From positions 2,976,001 through 3,040,000 of the forward strand of contig JAUDYN010000008.1 in assembly GCA_030407005.1 (NCBI GenBank): a stretch of DNA of 64,000 nt, in the 5' to 3' direction. Source of the DNA: Desarmillaria ectypa. Its lineage: Eukaryota; Basidiomycota; Agaricomycetes; Agaricales; Physalacriaceae. A program made the position numbers and the translations under genes. The first letter of the stretch is position 1. Every line of letters starts with the position of its first letter. Shown piece after piece: positions 10,912 to 22,242 of this stretch. The notes below the pieces were generated by a model. That model had not been told where the DNA came from. It made no database searches and saw only the letters and a program-made list of their open reading frames with translations.

Positions 10912-11590
10912 CCCACTTGCCTAATTCATGTTTCTTCATGTTTCCTACTATTTCTATACAATTATCTCACTCTCAAGAACACAGTCAAACATTTATGAAA
11001 TCTATAGCTAGTTCAAAGCCTTACTAGGAAGCCTGTAAACACACATATATATAAATGTACAAACTATGAGAAGAATTTAACTGTTGTTTTATCTACTATC
11101 ACATATGTGAACTTGAGCCAGATATGCTTAGCATTCATTGGACTTCTTTAATCAACCCTTTTGGTTACACTTAGCACTTACTATCTCAGTTTCATATACC
11201 TGATAGTCTAAATAGCAAACTTAGAACTCAATTCATTATGATTGCTGTTAATACACCATATGACTCATTCTACTGAAAGTATCTACATTCTCATAATCAT
11301 CACAATATCTGTATCCTGCTCCAGGATGTTGGGATTTGCAACTTCAAGCTTGCGTGGGAAGATTCCAGTACCATTAATTTGGCATGATACTATAGCATAA
11401 TTAGGTACTTTAGTCAAACATTCTGGATACATTCTGTAGTATCTAACAAGCTCATCTCGAGCTCTACTAGTGAACAATTTAGTATTCTCTACTCAGCAAG
11501 CCTCTTACTCCAATAGTTACAATACAGGACATCCATTCTCTCAATAATAAGTCAGGTCATTCTAATAGATCTCTCTATTTCCATGTCTGA
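10912..11590. other. CpG-poor, AT-rich border of the Gypsy block
   Basis: No LTR or complete gene recognised. The CpG-poor composition of the retroelement block continues to about 11,590 and then changes abruptly (cgacctgttgcgttgg). The only peptide-like stretch is the short minus-strand frame listed separately at 11283-11477. Confidence 0.5.
11283..11477 (-). CDS. Short unassigned coding-like fragment
   Basis: A 64-residue minus-strand frame with ordinary protein-like composition (RDELVRYYRMYPECLTKVPNY, then NGTGIFPRKLEVANPN). It ends at a stop after MIMRM and has no long upstream extension. I do not recognise the family. Because it lies in CpG-poor sequence next to the LTR, it may be a scrap of another transposon or a captured gene fragment. 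Confidence 0.25.
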   Translation of the reverse strand: MFTSRARDELVRYYRMYPECLTKVPNYAIVSCQINGTGIFPRKLEVANPNILEQDTDIVMIMRM

Positions 11591-11769
11591 GAGTAATTTG
11601 TCTCGACCTGTTGCGTTGGAGGTCTATTGAACTAGCCGCGAATGCGCGGAGATGTATGTATTATCCTTGAACTGGTTACCATAACATAAAAGCTTTCCAT
11701 TGAGGTTAACTAGGCTAAGTAAATTTGACAGATCATTACAGCTTATCAACTGAAATTCTTTCTCTGAAG

Positions 11770-13996
11770 TTATTTCTGACCAAAGAAAGCACGTCTGCGA
11801 GGGCCAGCGGTGTTTGACGAAGCTGGGAACAACTCAGACTCTACTTCACAGACAGTTCCGTCGCCGGGAAGAGTGCCGTTTTGGAAGTACGCTTGAATGT
11901 ACGCTTGCGTGCATGTAGACGTAGCAGCTAGGGATGTATGCTGTAGAAGCGAGAGAGTAAGTGTACGAAAACCTGTGTTCGTTGGTTACTTGCCCCTGAT
12001 GCGTGTTGAGTTAGAACTACGGAGCTAGGAAATGCGCTCGACGTCTTCTTTGCTCTAAAAAAAACAGTAATGAAGTAAGCCTTGACATATTGTGCGGGAG
12101 GTGACTTACGCAGAGAGAGGAGTGACGGGATCTGAATGATACATTGATATAAGGAGGGGAGGGCTGCAGACGAATGTACATACCAGCCGTGTTTCCTATG
12201 AAAAGAATAGGATAACTGGTGTTTCCAGTAATCGGACCTATCAAGTGATACTTCAGAATAAGCGCTGGTAATTTGTGCAGGTCTCACCCGTAAATCTGCC
12301 TTCGCGGTGGAACTTCCATCCACTGAAGAAAAATAGAATTAGCACACGCTCATGTCGAAGAGATATACACACGAGCAGCTGATTCTCTGAGCGAATAGGA
12401 TATCGGCGAATGACGACAAGCCTTTGATACTATCCCAATATGCAAAAAGATCTGCTACAGAGTCTGTGTTTTCCACCGCGTCGCTGCAGGAAATGGCAAT
12501 CTCCGCATCGAATGAATGGTCATAGACAGAAGATGTATCACCGCTGGTCTGTGCCTGTATACCGTAAATTATGCTACCGTTCCCTGCTGCGAGATCAGCA
12601 AGACCTTCGGCGAGGGTAGAGAAAAGGGCGTATGGTTGATACAGGGAGAACCTGACTGCAGTTCTCAAGACCGCATAGTCGACGATACCATAGAACGATG
12701 GGGTTACGACTGGGACTGGCTGCGTGAGAAGAGAATCGTATAGGGAATTGAGGTTATTGGATATCTCTTGGGCAGTAGGCGCGTAGAAAGCGCACGCGTC
12801 GGGTCCAGCAGCCACGCATCCATCAAAGAAAGATTGCATGTCTTTGTCAGTGTCGGCAAGCTCATTGCGCAAGTCACCTGCAAATATAATGCGTGAGATG
12901 CTGTAGGCGTATAGATACAGCATGATTATCTTACCGCTATAATAGCCATCCATATCCAACACACCTGAATAACATGAGTAGATGAGCCTGAGGACAGGAG
13001 CAGCCGAATACACACCGTCAAGCACGATACGTTCAACTTCATCCTGGAAGTTAGAATATTAATTGATTGATTGAATGAATAACCCAAGAAGGACAGAGCA
13101 GCGCACGGGAAACATTGCAGCAAAGGTGGAGCCAAGAACTGTCCCATAACTAGAGGGCATCGATCAGCTGCCAAATAGCGTAAAAACCACTACTAGCTTA
13201 CGAGAATCCCCAGTACTGCAGCTTCTCTTGACCCGCAGCCTCACTAATTCGCAACATATCCCGGGCAACATTGTCAGTACTAATGTAATTCAGGATTCCA
13301 TTATCCCTTTCCTTGGAGAGTTCCGCTATAACCTGCGCAGATGCCCATAAATGAGGTATGTGGTCGGAAGTCGTATTAACAATGACACTCCAATGGTTAG
13401 GATTGGCAAGCCATTGCGATTGCTCTTCTTTGGAGAGGAAGAATTCTGCTCGAGGAATCGAATTTGCAGCCCCTAAAATGCTCGTGTTTGAGCTGTAGCG
13501 CGCAATAAAGTTGCAGTTCAACTTACCACGAGGATCGAAGCCAATGATGTCGTATTGGTTCCCGATGACGGACACAAGTAATGAACCGAGGGAGGTGATT
13601 GCCGCAACTCCACTCTCACCAGGACCTCCAGGATTTATCAGTACGGTCCCTTTATAGTCGGTTTCTGATTGCGCAGAAAGTTTGATTAACGCAAGAGCAG
13701 CTTCATCGCCTTCCTCTTTTGAGTAGTCGATCGGCACCTTTCGCCGTACAGAGAAATGTAAACGACAATACCGTAGCTGGAAGAGGTAAGACATAAGGCT
13801 AACCTGGAAACGTGTGCATTTATAGTCAGAATAGCAGTCGACCCATGATAAACTGTTCGTTGGTTCGATCTATATGCGATTTGTCAGTGATGGTGTATCG
13901 AGGAGGGGCGATACCAACAGAGCTCCAATCGAAATCGCTTTGAGCAAATACTATTGGGAATAGGAAAACGCAAGATGCAAAGAAGAGAGAAATCAT
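11770..13996 (-). CDS. Secreted TAP-like alpha/beta hydrolase (putative peptidase, S33-type)
   Basis: Likely an extracellular serine hydrolase or aminopeptidase of the TAP-like family. The start ATG at 13994-13996 opens a signal peptide (MISLFFASCVFLFPIVFA). About ten exons follow; clear ones are 13996-13919, 13869-13804, 13737-13202, 13149-13107, 13043-13016, 12964-12935 and one from 12877. The motif chain is WVDCYSDYKCTRFQ-VPIDYS, then INPGGPGESG (oxyanion loop), GFDPRG, and the nucleophile elbow GFSYGT. The Ser codon of that elbow is split by an intron. Then come VLDG, FLDGC-like CVAAGPDACAFY, and the C-terminal domain SYPILFIGNTADPVTP (catalytic Asp) and QHASGHTSLA (catalytic His). The stop codon is at 11770-11772. 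One intron appears to use a GC donor (gcaagt) just before the His codon. All triad residues are present, so it looks functional. The exact peptidase substrate cannot be told. Confidence 0.9.
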
Positions 13997-16490
13997 TGTG
14001 AAAGATGATTACCGAGTACGGACCTACCGGTAAGCATTTATACGCATTGACAACAGCAGGGCCAGGTCGTGTTGAAGCATGGACCTGTCATAGACACAGT
14101 ATCTTCCCAGTTCGAGTTCCTCATTTCCGAGGTCTACGGCGAAGAACTGATAATATGTGTATAATTACTGTAAAAGAAAGTCATTTTCGCATGATGATCC
14201 GGTCGTACCGCGTGTGTGATTCTGGATCGTGAACAACTAATGGAATTCAAAGATCTACGAAGCCATAATTGTCAATCCTTACAGCTTTCGGAGAAGATAA
14301 ATGCAATGTATAACATCAGTAATCCTTCCTTCCATGTAGAATCAACCGGGTCGTAGTCAATGTTTGATGGTCAATACCTTGTCCAGATCTTTCTCCAATA
14401 CGCACGGGGAAGCATCCCTGCCCCTCTTCAGCTCCAGGTCAAGCGAATGTGCTGTTCTATGTCTGATGTCAAGATGATGTAATTCCGAAGAAAATAAGGA
14501 TTGTGCACCAGATGATATCTATCAAATAGGCTGAACCTCGGGGGAAAGGGAACACAACAAGGCGGTGTTGCGTAAGCGTTGGAGTGAGTATTGACGAGCT
14601 GAAGAAACAAAGAAAGATAATAATTGTCTGTTGACATGAACGAGCACGGTACGAGCAAAGATGCCAGTCATGGTAGAAAAGTAACGTTAGACGGCAATTG
14701 CCGGCACAGGCGATCGATAAAAAAGGTATCCACCTCCCGTTTTAAAACTGCCATGACAGCATTCGCTATCCCTCCCTCTCGCTCACATTCTGTGTTACAG
14801 CAATCCTTCATTTTTCTATATCCCGAAAATTTCAGTCGTAATCTATGTTGTATGAGTTGAAATAACAAAGACAAGGAAGTACGACTAGTATTCTTCGTGA
14901 AGACTTTAAGGCTGATTATTGAAGCATCTCGGAACATAAAGTTTAGGACTCTACCTGAACGCTCGTTGAAGTCTCGCATCGACCATAAATTCGAGGTGGC
15001 AGGCTAGGAGCGATCACTGCGTCTCTCTGATGCTTGAGGCGTCTACTTGCACACGGCCGTGTTGATATCACGCAGATCCCAAGCACAATCGGCTACCGTA
15101 AAGATGATATTTGATTTGATATCAAGCTTGAAACTACAGGAGCCTCTAAACGACATGGAGCTTATCATGAATTTTTACAGTTGTGGCAGACAATCGAACT
15201 GTTAATCTATAAGGATGCCCAAGAGTGCACTTACTACCTCGCAATATCCCCCGACAATATCTGCTCGGCTGTTCCCCACATACCGGAAAAACACATGAGG
15301 CTGGTGCCTTTTGATGTCACTGCGAATTCGAATTAGTGTTACTTGTCACTTATCTATACCCACGCCGTCATCAGATCCCCGTTCATGCCAAGGATGACGT
15401 CGGATGTTGCTCCACCAGCTTCGTTTTACGGCTATTTCCTCATTGGCCCATTTGTCTGGCGAAAACCACTTGATATCTTCGTTTGGGGGGAAATGAGTCT
15501 CTTGGAGATCGCGTTCGTATGGTTTACGACAAACCTGCCTCTGCAGCACTCATCACCGATATCAACTCCTCCGTCGAGGGCTTCGTGATAGAACTCCGTG
15601 ATAATTCTACCAACCTTCCAGCGGTCCCATGTCACGTCGAATGCCATGGGAATACTATTTGAATTATGCACTTGATCTGCCTAGGGATGGAGGTTTAGGC
15701 CTGCGATGAGGTTTCTGGGCAGGATGTACATCACATCTAGTTTGGGAACGGCGGAGAGGAAGGAGACCCAGATGGAGAGCGTGATGAGGAGGGCCTGTGT
15801 CAAAGGATTGTGGCCCCGGCGGATCTAGAGCTATCCTTGAGCAAAAGGTGTGCAAAAGAATTTGCATACGGACAAAATATGATTGCTTTAGGTGCCTGTT
15901 GGGATAGTTGGGAAATCGTGAAAAAGGTATTCCCGCGCTCCCTTTAATGTACCCATAGTTAAAACAAAAGGCTGTAAGCGATAATGACAGCCCAGTGCCG
16001 CTGAAGTGCCGAGATAAGCAACTGTCTCGTTCACACAGTTCGGATTTCTTTGTCTCCTGTTCGGCTATATACAGAGACTGGCGATCACCGGCGGCTCCTC
16101 ATCACAGCTCGAATATCCTAGTGAATTCTATCCACGGAAATTCTCATAGGGGTCAGCAACGTACCCCCCTGGATATCAGTCATGGAATACGTCTAAAAGT
16201 CCCATCGTAATGATGATGCTACGCATTATCACGTCCCTCAAATGAGCTTCACCTTAATATAATCGGAGCATGCATCAAAAGCTATATAGACATGACCTTC
16301 AGGTTCTAGAATGTTTGTACCACCGTATATTCTCACTCAAAAGAATATCAGGCAGCAGTTTTATCCAACTCCTCTGCATAACGTCAAATATTGCCTTGAC
16401 TAAGAGTTTTTTGGGCCTATCATTGAAAGAACGAATATCATCGATTGGAATGCTGATTTTCTGAAATAGATGTCTGGGTAGGAAAATCAG
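13997..16490. other. Intergenic, no supported gene
   Basis: CpG content is host-like. Short frames exist on both strands (for example minus 15432-15671). One minus-strand stretch near 15690-15815 reads as a hydrophobic peptide (LITLSIWVSFLSAVPKLDV) but ends at a stop without family resemblance. Nothing here supports a gene call. Confidence 0.5.
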
Positions 16491-16497
16491 GACGTAG

Positions 16498-18190
16498 CTA
16501 GACTAGTTTATATACCGTTTCTGCTGTAGAACCTTCAGAGCTGTGGTGTGCGAATTGGGGGATGACAGAAATTGAATGTCCTCTAAGATTCTCGGTTAAC
16601 GTGTTGGACATATGTTCTCGTCGATAGTTGAACCTAGTAAATATAAGCTTCAGGTCAAGAGAAACACAAGAATATGTTTCACATAGCAAGCAGTGAGTTG
16701 ACGTAGACTATGAAAATATTTGTCAGACGTAATGGCAGGAAACGAATTATACCAACGTTTAGGTAGAATGAAATCGATCTCTATAAAATTCAAAGACCGT
16801 GGCCATACGATGAAAGGTGGATATTAGTGAGATCCTGGAATGGGGTCTGGTTGAGAGACAGCAGACCGTAATGAGAGTGAGAAGCGAGGATGCACTATTG
16901 TTTTCATCAGGTACAACATGTCAAAGGCCAATGTAGATATCTTCACCTTGTAGCGAAACCTGATATGAGAACAAGTGGCATTAGATGGAGAAGTAAGTCG
17001 GCCAGGCTGGTATGATGAAATCAACCCAGAGAACCAGAAGATCCCAACTAGGAATCCACATACGTAGAAGAATTTATTGCTGCTCTGCTCTTGCGCAGGT
17101 AATAGAATATCATGAGGGCTATGATGGAATCTTATGGGACATTCATGGAGAGGACGATGTAAACTGGGATCTGAATTAATATGGGTCAATATAAAACATC
17201 CACGATTTCTCAGAGTATAAACTCATTACATACACCGTTATAAGCGTACGTAACGTTCGTAGAAATATCACTATCAAGTATCATTTAGGTGCTGCATGCA
17301 GCCACAAATGTTCTCTTACATGTCATAGACCATAACTATAGTAGACTTGTCAGCATGATTAGAGCAAGCGAGCTATTGATGTCTTACATATTCCAGCACC
17401 TAAACGAGCCATGATTAAGCAGATAATCGACAGAAAAGCAAATGTTATTACCAAGCGAGATTGAAATGGCCAAGAACTGTCAGATAATAAGTGAGAGTAA
17501 GATGCTCATTTAATCGAAAGCATGCTTACTGAGAACCAGGGGAGAATTTTGCTAAAATGGTGTCCGACTAGGAACGATGTGAGCCCTAGCTCTATTAATC
17601 ACAAATACCCTAAAATAAAAACATTTCCACAGTCGAATAGAGTATAGCGTAAGAAGTCCCAAAGGACTTTAGCTACCTCATAAAATGATATGACTGGTAC
17701 CCTTGGACGTATATGACGATCCACGTTGAGATAAAGCGGTTCCATACATACAGCATAAAGACCAAATAAAGACTCACTTTTATACCTAATTGCAGCTGAG
17801 TATGCAAGCCACCATTAGAGAGCGTCATCCGGGGAAGTAATAATTCACCTTGAAACTCCTGTAATAACAAATCGTCTAAGAAATTTATGTTATCTCCCTA
17901 TCTGGAAACGCACCATTCGACATTTTCTTCTATAGGCGGAGTTCCAAGGGTTTCAGTCCTGTCAATCAGACAGTAATATAGGAGATGTGTGCTGAAAGCG
18001 ACACGAAGAGTATCAAGGACCCTACAAAGAATGCTGTAACAAATCACGAAGATCGATAAGCACGAATGACAGACCAAAGTAGCACTACCTATCTCATAGG
18101 TTTCAGCATAACACTTACTTGGAACAAATTTCACATACAGAATACCGGTAGACCCACCAGTCTTTGGGGTATCTCTTGTAGTGGATGACC
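16498..18190 (-). CDS. DUF6534-like seven-helix membrane protein, copy 1 (N-terminal exon not found)
   Basis: A multi-exon gene of the basidiomycete DUF6534-type integral membrane family, function unknown. Read on the minus strand, an exon ends HYKRYPKDWWVYRYS (18185-18132), the hallmark after helix 1. The next gives VLDTLRVAFSTHLLYYCLI...ENVEW (helix 2), then WSFK, then a degraded helix 3 with RLWK. YYLRKSRA near 17080-17100 follows helix 5. VYVNSLLAM near 16690 is joined over an intron to FNYRREHM and a serine-rich tail ending at the TAG stop at 16498-16500. The first exon (LGxTxGAxYVG type) is not visible upstream, where the Copia element starts 360 bases away. Middle exons are hard to join without breaks. 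It may be a decaying gene; the C-terminal exon is intact. Confidence 0.6.
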
Positions 18191-18548
18191 GCTTGTAGAT
18201 TTGTTTGGATCAGAAGCAGCTCTGAGAATGTGTCCGGCTCAACTGAAAGGGATATGGATTCTGTACGGACCTGTAGTTATGTCATTCGTGATCTTTGTTT
18301 GTCTACGCCTTTGGACTGCCTATATACGCGCCGTTTCTGGCCTTTTCTTCGATTTACTCTTGATTTCTACCACCATGTAGTGTCTTGACTTATCTCTGCT
18401 CTGGAAATATATGCATGTTCGTGCTCAGCTCTTAGATTGAAGACCCCTCCGTGGCAGACCCTTTACATCAACTTTGATGGCGGTCAAATAGCAGCGGGAA
18501 GAAATCACTGAAGTAATAGAATTGACCTGCTGTTTTGAGTCTGTAACT

Positions 18549-18758
18549 TGTTGTAACAAGAGCGAGGAGAACGTAGAAAGGATGGTAAGATACTGCCTCT
18601 CGAGCAAGAGGTGTCCTACTTAAATACATGTTGTACTACTTCTAGAACTTACTACGAAATACTATGTATGTCCACTTTTATGGTCCAAAGTTGATCCTGC
18701 TGAGTAAGCCAATCCTTTGAGTACTTTCTAGTACTTGCTCGGGATTGCTATCCCAACA
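18549..18758 (-). repeat. 3' LTR of Copia element
   Basis: It starts tgttgtaacaag and ends tatcccaaca in plus orientation, with TG...CA ends and an inverted tgttg/caaca terminus. It differs from the partner LTR at 8 of 210 positions by hand alignment, 6 of them transitions. Confidence 0.95.
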
Positions 18759-18769
18759 CTCCCCCTCAA
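18759..18769 (-). promoter_or_regulatory. Polypurine tract of Copia element
   Basis: On the minus strand ttgagggggag lies immediately upstream of the 3' LTR, the position where plus-strand DNA synthesis is primed in LTR retrotransposons. Confidence 0.8.
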
Positions 18770-20349
18770 TTCCGAGCTCCTAGAATACCTGCAGATAGAT
18801 ATTCATGTAATGGTCTTGGTAGCCCTTTAGTGAATATATCTGCTAAGTTCTCCTCTGATGCGCAGTGCTGAACTTTGACTTCATTTGAAGCCATGCACTC
18901 GCAAATGAAGTGATGCCGTATGTCTATGTGCTTTGATCGCATGTGGAATATTGGGTTCTCAGCGAATTTGATCGCTGACTGATTGTCGATGAAAATAGTG
19001 GTTGCACCATCAGGTGGCAATCCTAATTCAGTTAAAATTGCCCGCAACCATATTACTTCTTGGGTTGTTTGCGAAAGGGCCATATATTCTGCCTCCATAG
19101 TGGATAGAGCCACAGTGGGCTGTTTCTTTGAATTCCAAGTAACAGCTCCCCCTGCATAGGTACAGACATAACCAGATGTTGATCTTCTATCTGTCCTGTC
19201 TTCTCCCCAGTCTGAATCTGAGTAGGGTATCAGTTCATCTGTAGTTCCTCCAATTGTGATTCCAAAATCCAGAGTCCCCTTCAAGTAACAGCAAACTCAT
19301 GTCAGAGCTGTGACATGCTCAGTGGCCAGATTTTGTACATATTTGCTTAATTCCATGACAGCATGTGCAATGTCAGGCCGAGATCCATTGGCTGCATACA
19401 TCAGAGATCCGACACCAGTATGATAATATTGCATGGTGGCTGTGTCAGCATTCCGGGGATCATCTTCAGGGATTTTCTCTAGCTGTACATTTGGGTCCAT
19501 AGGCATTTTGACTGGTTTGCAGTCTTTCATGCCCATTCACTTGAGTACCTTCAAGATATATGCCTTCTGGGATAAGGTAATAGTACTCTTCTCCCAATTC
19601 CTGTCTATCTTCATGCCCAATATGTATTGAATCTCCCCCATGTCTGTAACATTTAGCTTCTTCTTAAGCTCTTCTTTCATAATAGACATGGTTTCATCAT
19701 CTGGGGCAAGCAGTGTCATGTCATCTACATGCACAGCTATAATTATAGGACCAGAATCCATTTGTCTGATATACACACATTGATCACTGATCAATCTTGT
19801 GTATCTAAGTCCCAAAAAGGTAGCATTTAATTTCTCATTCCAAACTCAGCCAGATTGCTTGAGTCCATATAATGTCAACTTGAGGTATGCCGCCTTGCCA
19901 CTCCCATCAGAATATTCGGGTGGCTGTGCCATATAAATAGATTCATTGAGCTTTCCATTTAAGTAGGCTCCAATGACATCCATTCCATGAATAATCAGGT
20001 TTCTTTGTGTGGCAATGGCCATAAGTAGGTGGAATGTGTCCAGCCTAACTACAGGTGCATATGTCTCAAAGAAATCAATTCCGGGTTTCTGTGAAAATCC
20101 TTTCACAACAAGTCTGGCTTTGTGCCTGGTGATTTTCCCATCACCATCTCTTTTCAGCCTGTAGGTCGACTTGCAATCAACAAGTAACCTATCCTGAGGT
20201 AATTCTTCCAGCTGCCATGTGCCTAGAGAAGTCAATAGATTATATTCTTCATCCATTGCTTTCTTCCAATGATGCCAATCTGGCCTTGTTTTAGCTTCTT
20301 TGAGGCTTAATGGCTCATCACTGAGGTTATCTGCAGTCTCCCCACACAT
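18766..20349 (-). pseudogene. Copia reverse transcriptase and RNase H
   Basis: RT starts near 20349 (RPDWHHWKKAMDEEYNLL, then TYRLKRDGDGKITRHKARLV), with FFETYAPVVRLDT and GAYLNGKL typical of Copia. The catalytic box reads VHVDDM, with the VDD codons at 19720-19728. RNase H carries MYAANGSRPDIAHAV, DWGEDRTDRRSTSGYV, TMEAEYMAL and the MRSKHIDIRHHF end. Breaks near 19536 and between 19284 and 19297, plus a stop after YGLKQSG (near 19846), split it into pieces. The family copies element RNA into DNA; this copy is inactive. Confidence 0.95.
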
Positions 20350-20504
20350 GCATATTCTACTGCAATATTTGCAGTCTCCAGTGGTTCCTTTGTTACTTCC
20401 TGCTGCATCTCTGGCAATTTCATGCCTCGTGAGGCTGGATTATTAAGGAACCGGTAACTCGGTGGGGCTACTGATGCAATCCGGACCGATTTGTCGCATG
20501 GCTG

Positions 20505-22110
20505 AATCACCTTCCCACACTATACAGGTAACTTTGATTTGGTTGCCGGATCATCAAGAGGCGTTTCCCCTTTTGTTTTGGCATTCCCGGCACCTGTGGA
20601 TTTGTCCAAAATATCATCATTTCCATCCAGAATCTGCTCGACTTTGCTCCCTGACTCCCCCTTGAGCAGTGGAGGATGGGACACAATGTATTCATCATTG
20701 TTAGCATTTAGAATGCTCTCTTCAGAGAATATAACATTTCTTGAGGTCTGAATCTGCCTAGTCTGTGAATTGTAGTACCTCCAGGCTTTTGATTCATCTG
20801 TAAGATCTGTAAAGATAAATTCCCTTGATTTTGGGTCGAGTTTTGACCTTTTGTTATCCTGTTGCAACACCCAGCACTTTGTTCTGCATTCCTGGAGTGT
20901 TGAAATGTCCAGTTTTGTTTCACAAAACACTTCTTCTGGAGTTAGATCACTTTTGATGGCTCTGGTTGGGGATCATTTCTTCAAATATGTGGCATATGCC
21001 ATTGCCTCAGGCCATCAAAAATTTGGCAGATGATGTTCTTCTAGCATGGCACAAGCATGCTCCACAAGAGTCTGATTGACTCTCTCAGCAACTCCATTTT
21101 GGGATGGTGAATATATGGCAGTCAGTTCCAACTGAATGCCATTGCTCTGGAGGTATTCCTTCACTTCATCGTTGATATATTCCTTCCCATTATCAATTCT
21201 CATAAACTTCAGATCCCTTCCAGTGTGGACTTTGATGTATTTTTGGTACTGCTGAATCTTCTTTCGGATTTCTGTACCCTGTTTCAGCTTCAGAAAATAC
21301 AACATTGTCCTCCAGGATTTTCCATCTGTGAAGCTTATGTAATATCTTTCTCCATGGATACCCTGAGTTCAGGCTGGCCCTCATAAGTCTGAAAATGTCA
21401 TTTCACCTATTTTGGTATAATTCCTTTCAGCTTCTTGCAGAAATGGCTCAGCATGATGTTTGGCCTGTATGCATGCTTTGCAATCCTTCTGGGGCACCAC
21501 CGACTCATCCACATCCATTCCCTTGACCATTTTCTTCCTAAATAGTCTCTTTACTGATCTCATGTTTAAGTGGCCCATTACCTGATGCCACTTCTGCCAT
21601 GTTCAGGCTGGTTTTGTCACATGGGCCTGGGTTATTTCTGGTGCAATAATCTCTAGGCAATACAGCTTCAATACTTTATCTCCATGGCCAATCCTTTTGC
21701 CATGTGGTGAGATAATATCCATCCAGGATTCTTTGAATTTGAGTTCAAACCCAGCATCCATGATGCACTCTAATGATATAAGATTGAATGGTGCTTCAGG
21801 GCAATGAATACAGTTCTTTAGAGTGACTGCAGTGGTCTTCCCTCCTTCAACCATTTTAATCTTAACTGTTCCTCTTCCCAAGCCTTTTGACTTTCCTACA
21901 CCAATAACTTCATGTCCTGGGGTCTCAACATAGTCAGAAAAATGCAATCTATTCTTGACTATATACTTGGTGGTGCCTGAGTCCCCAATCCATGATGACC
22001 CTGCAAGTGCAGTGGGTATGGTGTCTTTTGCCCAAAATGCGTAATCTTCTTCATTGCTAATTGTCTCAAGTTTGGCTAACTGAGGGCAAGTGTAGCCAAG
22101 GAACAGGCCC
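20505..22110 (-). pseudogene. Copia protease and integrase
   Basis: The protease region has WIGDSGTTKYIV near 22005-21965, with the DSG active site. The GAG-preintegrase zinc region follows (MGHLNMRSVKRLF, CKACIQAKH near 21480). The integrase core has TFSDL, RIDNGKEYINDEVKEYL and GVAERVNQTL, giving D, D and E. Its C-terminal GKKR-like part lies at 20520-20930 (CWVLQQDNKRSKLDPKSREF). Stops occur right after FSDL (two TGA) and in the integrase tail. Upstream of the protease the frame runs into a C/G homopolymer at about 22110-22125 where the inner element begins. Confidence 0.93.
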
Positions 22111-22242
22111 CCCCCCCCCCCCCACATGGTGAGAGGGACCCAGGTGGATTGGGTTGTGTATGAGTCACTAAAATGCTAATGGAAGGAAGGAGGAGGGATT
22201 GGAAGGAGTGATAAGAGAAGAAAGGATTGAGATTAAGATGGA

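Noticed and set aside
15343..15867. Overlapping plus and minus frames near 15.5 kb as a gene
   Set aside because: Neither strand yields a family motif or a splice chain; the hydrophobic minus peptide ends at a stop.
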